A stretch of 43,301 bases of DNA from Burkholderiaceae bacterium (GTDB lineage: Bacteria; Pseudomonadota; Gammaproteobacteria; Burkholderiales; Burkholderiaceae_C), in NCBI GenBank assembly GCA_023954035.1, contig JAMLIT010000031.1, positions 1-43,301 on the forward strand. The letters are read 5' to 3'. Shown here piece by piece: positions 20,584 to 27,528 of this stretch. The notes beneath the pieces were generated by a model, which was given only the letters and a program-made list of their open reading frames with translations, did no database searches and was not told the origin of the DNA. The number at the start of each line of letters is the position of its first letter. Position 1 is the stretch's first letter. Both the position numbers and the translations under genes were made by a program.

Positions 20584-21678
20584 TTACTTGAGGTCGTCGG
20601 CGATCACGCGCACGATGCGGGCGGCGTTCTCCGAGTTCTCTGGGGCGCCGCTGGCGTCCAGTACCGACACCACGCTGGCATTGCCTTCGCTGCGTACGAC
20701 GATGCGGTATTTGAGCGGAGGTGTCGCCGATTTCGAACTGCCAAACACGCCCAAGACCTTGCCGAAGAAGCCGGGCTCCTTCTGGTCGGTGCCAGGGGCC
20801 ACGTAGCGCACGAAATACACGCCCTGGCTGCGGTCGCGGTCTTCCACGGTGAAGCCGGTTCGGTCCAGCGTCAGGCCCACGCGGCGCCAGGCGCGCTCGA
20901 AGCCTTCGTCGATCTGTACAACGGGGATATTGCCCTGGCGAGCAACGCGCACGCTGGCCGCCTGGGGCGACGAGGCTGCAGCGGCACGGGCGGCTTCAGC
21001 CGGCACACCGAGTTTGACCATCATGCGGCGCAGGAACTCGACTTCCAGTTCCGGGTCGGTCGGGCGCGGCTGCCACACCGTGGAGTCCTTGGCAGCGCTG
21101 TTGTAGACCTCGATCATTCCGCGGTGGCTGACAAAAATCTCCGTGCTGCCATCGGGGCGGCGCTCCAGGCGCGTGCGGAATTTGTCGCGCTCGCCGGTGG
21201 AGTAGAGCGAATCAAACACCTTGCCCAAGGTGGAGCGAATGAAGTCCTGAGGAATCTTGGCGCGGTTTTCTGCCCAGTCGGTTTCCATGATTCCCAGATT
21301 GATCTGGTCAAGCGACAACGTGAAACCGTTTTCCAGCCAGAAATCGCGCACCGGGTCCCACAGTTTTTCCACCGGGCGCTGCACCACCAGCCAGCGCTGG
21401 TCGCCATTGCGCTCGATGCGAACGTCGCCCATTCGGTTGGCTGCTGCCTGGCTGTCGGGTGTTTGGGCCGCCTTGCCGGCTTCGAGGGCATTGGCCGAAA
21501 CGACGCCGCCGGGCACGGCATAGCGTGTGTCGCGCGAGAGCTGCTTGAGGTCTGGCGGGACTTCCAGCGTCTGGCCTTTGCTTGCGCTTTTGTAGTCAAT
21601 CTTGTCGCCCTCCAGCACCGAGCAGGCAGATAACGCAATGGTCAGGCCGAGCAGGCCAAATCGTGCAGCATGTTTCAC
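20584..21678 (-). CDS. bamC: Outer membrane protein assembly factor BamC
   Basis: A 364-aa lipoprotein of the BAM complex that folds beta-barrel proteins into the outer membrane. The signal ends in the lipobox LSAC (Cys19). The conserved N-terminal unstructured region is followed by two helix-grip domains; KLWDPVRDFWLENGFTL lies in the first and GFERAWRRVGLTLDRTGF in the second. It lies 43 bases downstream of dapA, the same dapA-bamC order as in E. coli, which supports the assignment. Confidence 0.9.
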   Translation of the reverse strand: MKHAARFGLLGLTIALSACSVLEGDKIDYKSASKGQTLEVPPDLKQLSRDTRYAVPGGVVSANALEAGKAAQTPDSQAAANRMGDVRIERNGDQRWLVVQRPVEKLWDPVRDFWLENGFTLSLDQINLGIMETDWAENRAKIPQDFIRSTLGKVFDSLYSTGERDKFRTRLERRPDGSTEIFVSHRGMIEVYNSAAKDSTVWQPRPTDPELEVEFLRRMMVKLGVPAEAARAAAASSPQAASVRVARQGNIPVVQIDEGFERAWRRVGLTLDRTGFTVEDRDRSQGVYFVRYVAPGTDQKEPGFFGKVLGVFGSSKSATPPLKYRIVVRSEGNASVVSVLDASGAPENSENAARIVRVIADDLK

Positions 21679-21721
21679 GCGGAAGATCCTCTTGAATTCG
21701 AAAAACCGGCTTGCGCCGCAA

Positions 21722-22618
21722 TCAGAGCAGACCGCTGGCGCGCAGCGCGCCTTCGACGGCAGCCTCGTGGGCCGTGCCCAGCGGTGTCATCGGCAAGCGC
21801 ATGGTGCCGCCGCACAGGCCCATGCGGGACATGGCCCACTTGACCGGAATCGGGTTGGCTTCGATGAACAGGTTCTTGTGCAGCGGCATCAGGCGGAACT
21901 GGATTTCCATGGCACGGCGAATGTCGCCGGCCAGTGCAGCCACGCACAGCTCGTGCATCAGGCGCGGTGCCACATTGGCCGTGACGCTGATGTTGCCGTG
22001 CCCGCCGCAGAGCATCAGCGCGACCGCCGTGGGATCGTCGCCGGAGTAAACGGCGAAGTCCTTGGGCAGGTCGCGGATCAGCCACTGCGCGCGCTCGATG
22101 TTGCCCGTGGCTTCCTTGATGCCGATGATGCCCGGCACCTGTGCCAGGCGCAGCACGGTGTCGTGCAGCATGTCGCCCACCGAGCGGCCCGGCACGTTGT
22201 AGAGCACGATGGGCAACTCGCCCGTGGCTTCGGCAATGGCTTTGAAGTGCTGGTACAGGCCCTCTTGCGTGGGCTTGTTGTAGTAGGGCACGACCTGCAA
22301 CTGGCTGTCGGCCCCCACGCCTTTGGCAAAGCGCGCCAGTTCGATGGCTTCCTTGGTGGAATTGGCGCCGCAGCCGGCCATCACGGGCACGCGCCCTGCA
22401 GCCTGTTCCACGGCAACGCGAATGATTTCGCAATGTTCTTCGACATCCACAGTGGGCGACTCGCCCGTGGTGCCGACGACGCCGATGCAGTCGGTGCCCT
22501 CGGCAATATGCCAGTCGATGATTTTTCGCAGGCTGCCATAGTCCACGCTGCCATCTTCATGCATGGGCGTGACGAGGGCGACGATGCTGCCGGTGAGAAG
22601 CGGGCGGGAAGAGGTCAT
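21722..22618 (-). CDS. dapA: 4-hydroxy-tetrahydrodipicolinate synthase
   Basis: A 298-aa enzyme that condenses pyruvate with aspartate semialdehyde in lysine and diaminopimelate synthesis. The Schiff-base Lys is in [11 protein letters not shown], the catalytic Tyr in [12 protein letters not shown], and the substrate loop in [11 protein letters not shown]. The start at 22618 begins [19 protein letters not shown], the family form; an open frame continues 14 codons upstream. bamC follows in the same operon. A methyltransferase gene on the same strand ends 38 bases upstream. Confidence 0.97.
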   Translation of the reverse strand: MTSSRPLLTGSIVALVTPMHEDGSVDYGSLRKIIDWHIAEGTDCIGVVGTTGESPTVDVEEHCEIIRVAVEQAAGRVPVMAGCGANSTKEAIELARFAKGVGADSQLQVVPYYNKPTQEGLYQHFKAIAEATGELPIVLYNVPGRSVGDMLHDTVLRLAQVPGIIGIKEATGNIERAQWLIRDLPKDFAVYSGDDPTAVALMLCGGHGNISVTANVAPRLMHELCVAALAGDIRRAMEIQFRLMPLHKNLFIEANPIPVKWAMSRMGLCGGTMRLPMTPLGTAHEAAVEGALRASGLL

Positions 22619-22656
22619 GTCAGCGGAAAAAACGCAAAGAGGCATTCTAGCGGGGC

Positions 22657-23259
22657 TCACCCTGGCCGCGGTCCGTCGTGCGGCAGCGATGCCTTGAGCG
22701 GCCAGCGCACGGCGGCTTGCGCAACATCGGCCGGGCGAACGGCCGCGATGCGTTGCAGGTAGCGCGCCGGCGCATCGAGAAAGCCATCTTCATAAGCCAC
22801 CACGCGCAGATCGGCGCAAGCGCGCAACAGTTCACCCGGCTCCAGCAGAAAGTCGGGGTTCGCGGGCTTGCCCACGCTTTCATTGCCCTGGGCAAAGGTT
22901 TCATACAGCAGGACACCACCCGGCGCTACGCTTTGCACGATGCACCCAAAAAGGGGTCGCCACAGATAGTTGGTGACCACTACCGCACCAAACTGCTGGT
23001 CGGCCAGTGGCCATGGTGCGGATTCCAGATCGCACTGCAGTACCTCGCCGAATGCGGCAGCCGATTGCAGGGCATCGGCGGCCCGGTCCACACCCAGCAC
23101 GGCGTGGCCTCGCTCTGCGAACCACTGCATGTGCCTGCCGTGGCCACAGGCCAGGTCCAGCACGCGCGCGCCAGCGGACACCAGGTGCGACCAGCGGCGC
23201 ACCCATTCAGAGGCTGGGGGTGATGTCGTCACCAAAATACTTGAAAATGATAGCTTCAT
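22657..23259 (-). CDS. Class I SAM-dependent methyltransferase
   Basis: A 200-aa protein with the Rossmann methyltransferase fold. Motif I is [14 protein letters not shown] (about residues 33-46), followed by an acidic end to strand 2 (VLGVDRAA) and the [11 protein letters not shown] strand; it resembles TehB-type and other small-molecule methyltransferases. The substrate is unknown. The start is doubtful: the ATG at 23259 lies inside a palindromic repeat copy and gives eight residues (MKLSFSSI) encoded by it, whereas TTG at 23235 or GTG at 23232 would begin nearer the homologous part ([11 protein letters not shown]). No convincing ribosome-binding sequence precedes any of the three. Confidence 0.82.
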   Translation of the reverse strand: MKLSFSSILVTTSPPASEWVRRWSHLVSAGARVLDLACGHGRHMQWFAERGHAVLGVDRAADALQSAAAFGEVLQCDLESAPWPLADQQFGAVVVTNYLWRPLFGCIVQSVAPGGVLLYETFAQGNESVGKPANPDFLLEPGELLRACADLRVVAYEDGFLDAPARYLQRIAAVRPADVAQAAVRWPLKASLPHDGPRPG

Positions 23260-23302
23260 ACGCTTACTGGATAAGCGCTAGAGGCCATTTTTACTTCAAA
23301 AA
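23241..23302 (-). repeat. Palindromic AGCGCTTA repeat, copy d
   Basis: Read on the minus strand it gives GGCCTCTAGCGCTTATCC followed by AGTAAGCG and AGCTAT. It fills the 43-base gap between the 48-aa peptide gene and the methyltransferase gene and extends into the latter, providing its annotated start codon. Confidence 0.85.
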
Positions 23303-23449
23303 TCAAAAGCAGGCCCAGACCTGATCGGCCAGCATGATCAAAAAATCGGGCCGCTGGTAGAGCGCAAACACCGCCGCTGCGGCCACCAGCAGCACGGCCG
23401 CGACGGCCAGACGCTGCCAAAGGGTGCGTGCGCGGCCTTGCGTCATCAT
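23303..23449 (-). CDS. 48-aa single-pass membrane peptide coupled to the MFS gene
   Basis: A small open frame beginning with two Met codons. The peptide starts MMTQGRARTLWQRL, has a hydrophobic helix (AVAAVLLVAAAAVFAL, about residues 15-30), and ends with FLIMLADQVWACF. Its ATG overlaps the TGA of the upstream MFS gene by 4 bases (ATGA), the standard arrangement for translational coupling, and a repeat copy begins right after its stop. The basic N-terminus followed by one helix predicts an inner-membrane protein with the N-terminus inside. A role as a small partner of the transporter is inference from position only. I could not check conservation. Confidence 0.6.
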   Translation of the reverse strand: MMTQGRARTLWQRLAVAAVLLVAAAAVFALYQRPDFLIMLADQVWACF

Positions 23450-24678
23450 GCGACGGCGGCTGCGCCGCCCCGTGCAATCGGGTGTTCGCGCACGGGCAGG
23501 TTGATCAGGCCGGCCAGCACGCCCAGGGCAATGGCCAGTACCCAGACGACGTCGTAGCTGCCGGTGCGGTCATACAGGAAGCCGCCCAGCCACACGCCCA
23601 TGAAGCTGCCCACCTGGTGGCTGAAGAAGACGAAGCCGCCCAGCATGGAGAGGTGTTGCACACCAAAGATCTGCGCCACGGCCGCGTTCGTCGGCGGCAC
23701 TGTGGAGAGCCACAGCGCGCCCATTACCGCCGAGAAGATGTACACCGACATTGCAGTCAGCGGTGCCAGCAGAAATACGGTGATGACGACGGCGCGGGCA
23801 AAGTAGATGAACGCCAGAATGTGGCGCTTGGCCATGCGTTGGCCCAGTGTTCCGGAGATATAGGTGCCAAAAACGTTGAACAGCCCGATCAGCGCCAGCG
23901 AATAACTCGCCACCTGCGGGCTCAAGCCGTGATCGCGCAGGTAGCTGGGCAAGTGCACGCCAATAAAGACCACCTGAAAGCCACACACAAAGTAGCCGGC
24001 AGTCAAGAGCAAGAAGCTGCGATAGCGCAGCGCTTCGGACAGTGCCGCGCCAATGCCCTGGGTACGCACGACCGGCGCGACGCCGGCAAAACGGGGCTCG
24101 CGCAGCCAGAATGCCAGGGGCACGATCAGCAGCACCATGGCAGAGAGGGCCAGCAGGGCCTCCTGCCAGCCGAGCGAGGTGATGAGAAAACCCTCGACCG
24201 GAACCATCAGGAACTGGCCAAAGGAGCCCGCAGCCGCCGCCACACCCATGGCCCAGGAGCGCTTCTCGGGCGCAATCTGCCGGCCCAGCACGCCGTAGAT
24301 CACGGCGTAGGTGGTACCGGCCTGGGCCGCGCCGATCAGCACCCCCGTGGTCAGTGCAAACAGCGTCTCGGTGGGCGACAGCGCCATGCCGATCAAGCCC
24401 AGCGCGTACAGCAGGGCCCCACCGACCAACACCCGAAAAGCGCCAAAGCGGTCCGCCACCATGCCGGCGAACACGCCGATCACGCCCCAGGACAGGTTCT
24501 GGATGGCAAGCGCCAGGGCAAAGGACTGGCGCGTCCAGCCCATCTCTTGCGTGATGGGCTGCAGCCACAGCCCAAAGCCATGGCGTATGCCCATGGAGAG
24601 CGTGACCACGGCCGCGCCACAGACAAGCACCTGAAACATGGAGAGCTTGGGAGGAGGGGGGTGCGTTGCAGCGTGCAT
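23446..24678 (-). CDS. Major facilitator superfamily transporter
   Basis: A 410-aa twelve-helix secondary transporter. Between helices 2 and 3 lies the MFS motif form GMVADRFGAFRVLVGG, and the repeat of the signature in the second half appears as GTLGQRMAKRH. The overall pattern, with GIRHGFGLWLQPITQEMGW near the N-terminus, places it in the group often annotated as oxalate/formate-type or monocarboxylate-type antiporters; the substrate is unknown. The start at 24678 is chosen because it lies 8 bases behind a TACATT box on the same strand and begins just before helix 1; an open frame extends to 24759. It is divergent from parE and heads an operon with the 48-aa peptide gene. Confidence 0.88.
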   Translation of the reverse strand: MHAATHPPPPKLSMFQVLVCGAAVVTLSMGIRHGFGLWLQPITQEMGWTRQSFALALAIQNLSWGVIGVFAGMVADRFGAFRVLVGGALLYALGLIGMALSPTETLFALTTGVLIGAAQAGTTYAVIYGVLGRQIAPEKRSWAMGVAAAAGSFGQFLMVPVEGFLITSLGWQEALLALSAMVLLIVPLAFWLREPRFAGVAPVVRTQGIGAALSEALRYRSFLLLTAGYFVCGFQVVFIGVHLPSYLRDHGLSPQVASYSLALIGLFNVFGTYISGTLGQRMAKRHILAFIYFARAVVITVFLLAPLTAMSVYIFSAVMGALWLSTVPPTNAAVAQIFGVQHLSMLGGFVFFSHQVGSFMGVWLGGFLYDRTGSYDVVWVLAIALGVLAGLINLPVREHPIARGGAAAVA

Positions 24679-24686
24679 AGACGGGA

Positions 24687-24692
24687 AATGTA
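24687..24692 (-). promoter_or_regulatory. -10-like box for the MFS gene (leaderless)
   Basis: Minus-strand TACATT ends 8 bases before the ATG at 24678, with no Shine-Dalgarno sequence in between. Confidence 0.4.
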
Positions 24693-24772
24693 TCCAATTG
24701 CCCGGCGGTCTGCTGTCGCCGCTGGGGCCAGTGCACGCCACGCCGGGCTGGGGTTCCATCCAGTGAGGCCAC

Positions 24773-24778
24773 TACAAT
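24773..24778 (+). promoter_or_regulatory. -10-like box for parE (leaderless)
   Basis: TACAAT lies 8 bases before the parE ATG. The intervening bases (CCGCGCCC) contain no ribosome-binding sequence. Confidence 0.5.
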
Positions 24779-24786
24779 CCGCGCCC

Positions 24787-26784
24787 ATGGCAGCCAAACT
24801 TCCCTCCACTCCAAGCGCTTTGAGTGCTTTGAGCAATTACTCCGAAGGTTCGATCCGCGTCCTCAAGGGCCTGGAGCCGGTCAAGCAACGTCCGGGCATG
24901 TACACCCGTACCGACAACCCGCTGCACATCATTCAGGAAGTGCTCGACAACGCCGCCGACGAAGCACTGGCGGGGTACGGCAAAAAGATCAAGGTCACGC
25001 TGCACCAGGACGGTTCGGTCGGCATCGATGACGATGGCCGCGGGATTCCGTTTGGCCTGCACCCCGAAGAAAACGCGCCGGTGATCGAGCTGGTGTTCAC
25101 CCAGTTGCACGCTGGCGGCAAGTTCGACAAGGGCAAGGGCGGCGCCTACAGTTTCTCGGGCGGTTTGCATGGCGTGGGCGTGTCGGTCACCAATGCGCTG
25201 TCGCAGCGCATGGAAGTGGCCAGCCACCGCGAAGGTCAGGTGGCCACGCTGGTGTTTGCTGCGGGCGATGTCGTTGAGCCGCTGGCGCTGCGCCCGCAAG
25301 GCCCGGGCGACCGGCGCCAGGGCACCACGGTACGTGCCTGGCCCGACGCCAAATACTTTGAATCGGCCCAACTGCCGATGCACGAGCTGACGCATTTGCT
25401 GCGCAGCAAGGCGGTGCTGATGCCGGGCGTATCGGTGACGCTGAACATCGAGAGCACGCGCGAGACGACCACCTGGCAATTCAAGGGCGGCCTGCGCGAC
25501 TATTTGTCGCAGACGCTCAGCGCCGATCCGGTGATCCCCTTGTTTGAAGGCGAAGGCTTTGCCGGGCGCCAGGACGACAGCTTTGCCGAGGGCGAGGGCG
25601 CTTCGTGGTGCGTGGCCTTCACCGAAGAGGGTGCGCCGGTGCGCGAGAGCTACGTCAACCTGATCCCCACCCGCGCCGGCGGCACGCACGAGAGCGGCCT
25701 GCGCGATGGCTTGTTCCAGGCGGTCAAGGGCTTCATCGAGCTGCACAGCCTGTTGCCCAAGGGCGTCAAATTGATGCCCGAGGACGTGTTTGCGCGCGCC
25801 AGCTATGTGCTCTCGGCCAAGGTGCTGGACCCGCAGTTCCAGGGCCAGATCAAGGAGCGGCTCAATTCGCGCGACGCTGTGCGGCTGGTGTCGAGTTTCG
25901 TGCGCCCGGCGCTGGAGCTGTGGCTGAACCAGCATGTGGAATACGGCAAGAAGCTGGCGGAGCTGGCCATCCGCGCCGCGCAAACGCGCCAGAAGGCTGG
26001 CCAGAAGGTGGAAAAACGCAAGGGCTCGGGCGTGGCCGTGCTGCCGGGCAAACTGACCGACTGCGAAAGCCGCGACCTCGCCTACAACGAAGTCTTTCTG
26101 GTCGAAGGCGACTCGGCCGGTGGCAGCGCGAAGATGGGCCGCGACAAGGAAACCCAGGCCGTGCTGCCGCTGCGCGGCAAGGTGCTCAACACCTGGGAGG
26201 TGGAGCGCGACCGGCTGTTTGCCAACAACGAAATCCACGACATTGCGGTGGCCATTGGCGTTGATCCGCATGGGCCCGGCGACGAGCCCGATCTCTCGGG
26301 CCTGCGCTACGGCAAGATCTGCATTCTCTCGGACGCCGACGTGGACGGCTCGCACATCCAGGTCCTGCTGCTCACGCTCTTCTTCCGGCATTTCCCCAAG
26401 CTGATCGAGGCCGGCCACATCTACGTGGCGCGCCCGCCGCTGTTTCGCGTCGACGTACCGGCGCGCGGCAAAAAGCCGGCGGCCAAGATGTATGCGCTGG
26501 ACGAGGGCGAGCTGGCGGCCATTCTCGACAAGGCCGAGAAAGACGGCGTAGCGCGCGAGAAATGCCAGATCAGCCGCTTCAAGGGCCTGGGCGAGATGAA
26601 CGCAGAGCAGCTGTGGGATACCACGCTCAACCCCGACACGCGCCGCCTTCTGCCGGTGCAACTTGGCAGCATGGACTTTGCCGCGACGGAGGGCCTGATC
26701 ACCAAGCTCATGGGAAAGGGCGAGGCCAGCTCGCGGCGCGAGCTGATGGAGTTGCTTGGGGATACGGTAGAGGTGGATGTGTAA
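24787..26784 (+). CDS. parE: DNA topoisomerase IV subunit B
   Basis: A 665-aa ATPase subunit of topoisomerase IV, which decatenates replicated chromosomes. The GHKL ATPase site is seen in QEVLDNAADEAL and in the ATP-lid region around KGGAYSFSGGLHGVGVSV. The Toprim domain has LVEGDSAGGSAK and SDADVDGSHIQVLL, and the C-terminus carries RFKGLGEMNAEQLWDTT. The 665-residue length and the short RLLPVQL-type C-terminus fit ParE, not the longer GyrB. The ATG at 24787 gives the usual N-terminus (YSEGSIRVLKGLEPVKQRPGM). parC normally lies close by in related genomes; here the two are separated by about 5.9 kb of accessory genes. Confidence 0.96.
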   Translation: MAAKLPSTPSALSALSNYSEGSIRVLKGLEPVKQRPGMYTRTDNPLHIIQEVLDNAADEALAGYGKKIKVTLHQDGSVGIDDDGRGIPFGLHPEENAPVIELVFTQLHAGGKFDKGKGGAYSFSGGLHGVGVSVTNALSQRMEVASHREGQVATLVFAAGDVVEPLALRPQGPGDRRQGTTVRAWPDAKYFESAQLPMHELTHLLRSKAVLMPGVSVTLNIESTRETTTWQFKGGLRDYLSQTLSADPVIPLFEGEGFAGRQDDSFAEGEGASWCVAFTEEGAPVRESYVNLIPTRAGGTHESGLRDGLFQAVKGFIELHSLLPKGVKLMPEDVFARASYVLSAKVLDPQFQGQIKERLNSRDAVRLVSSFVRPALELWLNQHVEYGKKLAELAIRAAQTRQKAGQKVEKRKGSGVAVLPGKLTDCESRDLAYNEVFLVEGDSAGGSAKMGRDKETQAVLPLRGKVLNTWEVERDRLFANNEIHDIAVAIGVDPHGPGDEPDLSGLRYGKICILSDADVDGSHIQVLLLTLFFRHFPKLIEAGHIYVARPPLFRVDVPARGKKPAAKMYALDEGELAAILDKAEKDGVAREKCQISRFKGLGEMNAEQLWDTTLNPDTRRLLPVQLGSMDFAATEGLITKLMGKGEASSRRELMELLGDTVEVDV

Positions 26785-26805
26785 GCTCCGCCACCTGCCT
26801 GTAGA

Positions 26806-26826
26806 TGTATGTGTTCATAATATACA
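26806..26826 (+). promoter_or_regulatory. Putative brnTA operator/promoter
   Basis: TGTAT (26806-26810) and ATACA (26822-26826) form an inverted repeat with 11 bases between, overlapping a CATAAT -10-like box (26816-26821) that lies 9 bases before the brnT ATG. BrnA antitoxins repress their own promoter, so this is the likely site; the inference rests on position and symmetry. Confidence 0.4.
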
Positions 26827-26830
26827 AACC

Positions 26831-27130
26831 ATGTTGAATCTGGCAGAAATCACCGGCTTTGACTGGGATCGTGGCAACGAGCGCAAGAACGACAAACACA
26901 GTGTCGCCATGGCACAGGCGGAGCAGGTCTTTTTCAATGCGCCGCTTTTGCTGGTCAGTGATGTCAAGCACAGCCAGCAGGAGCCGCGCTACCACGCCCT
27001 GGGCCGCAGCGATGACGGGCGTTTGTTGCACCTGACCTTCACGTTGCGCGGGGCAGGTCGTCTGATTCGCGTGATCTCGGCCCGGGACATGCACCGCAAG
27101 GAGAGAGCTTTTTATGAACAAGCCCACTAA
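26831..27130 (+). CDS. brnT: BrnT family type II toxin
   Basis: A 99-aa RelE-fold ribonuclease toxin. The family pattern is clear: FDWDRGNERKNDKHSVAMAQ at the N-terminus, EPRYHALGRSDDGRLLHLTFT in the middle and IRVISARDMHRKERAFYE at the end, with the basic and catalytic residues of BrnT (K, H, R) in place. BrnT toxins stop translation by cutting RNA and are held by BrnA. The ATG at 26831 fits the family start and sits behind a possible -10 box without a ribosome-binding sequence. brnA overlaps its end by 17 bases. Confidence 0.92.
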   Translation: MLNLAEITGFDWDRGNERKNDKHSVAMAQAEQVFFNAPLLLVSDVKHSQQEPRYHALGRSDDGRLLHLTFTLRGAGRLIRVISARDMHRKERAFYEQAH

Positions 27131-27377
27131 AAAAATCCCGCACTTCGCCACCGAGGCCGAGGAGCGTGCCTTCTGGGAAGGCCAGGACTCGACCGATTAC
27201 CTCGATTGGGCCCATGCCCAGAGCGTGGTGCTGCCCAAGCTCAAGCCGACCACCAAGACGATTTCGCTGCGGCTGCCCCAGCACCTGCTCGACTCCATCA
27301 AGGCTGCCGCCAATGCGCGGGATGTGCCTTACCAGTCGCTCATCAAGGTGTGGTTGCAGGAAAAGCTGCATGGGTGA
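27114..27377 (+). CDS. brnA: BrnA family antitoxin
   Basis: An 87-aa partner of BrnT. The C-terminal half is a ribbon-helix-helix domain (TTKTISLRLPQHLLDSIKAA and VPYQSLIKVWLQEKL) for DNA binding and dimerisation, and the N-terminal part (HFATEAEERAFWEGQDSTDY) wraps the toxin in the known complex. The ATG at 27114 has AAGGAGAG about 8 bases upstream, so its translation may be stronger than that of the leaderless brnT, which would favour antitoxin excess. Confidence 0.93.
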   Translation: MNKPTKKIPHFATEAEERAFWEGQDSTDYLDWAHAQSVVLPKLKPTTKTISLRLPQHLLDSIKAAANARDVPYQSLIKVWLQEKLHG

Positions 27378-27410
27378 TGGTGCCCGACCCCGAGCGTTTT
27401 CGTGCCCAAG

Positions 27411-27477
27411 AATATTGAATGATTTTGGCCTATAGCACTTGCTAGATAAGCGCTAATAGCTATTTAATTGATAGTAA
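27411..27477 (+). repeat. Palindromic AGCGCTTA repeat, copy e
   Basis: AATATTGAATGATTTTGGCC, then AGCACTTGCTAGATAAGCGCT and AGCTATT, ending GATAGT. One arm is degenerate. The left end matches the end of queG. It lies between brnA and mod, in the same orientation as copy f on the other side of the restriction-modification pair. Confidence 0.85.
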
Positions 27478-27528
27478 TCGCCCTGGCAATGAGCCAGCGC
27501 ACGATAGAACAATACGCCGGAGGGTTCC

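Noticed and set aside
24772-26661. Long open frame antisense to parE (629 codons)
   Set aside because: The same GC effect; the encoded sequence is rich in His, Arg, Gln and Ala without a family signature, and parE is certain.
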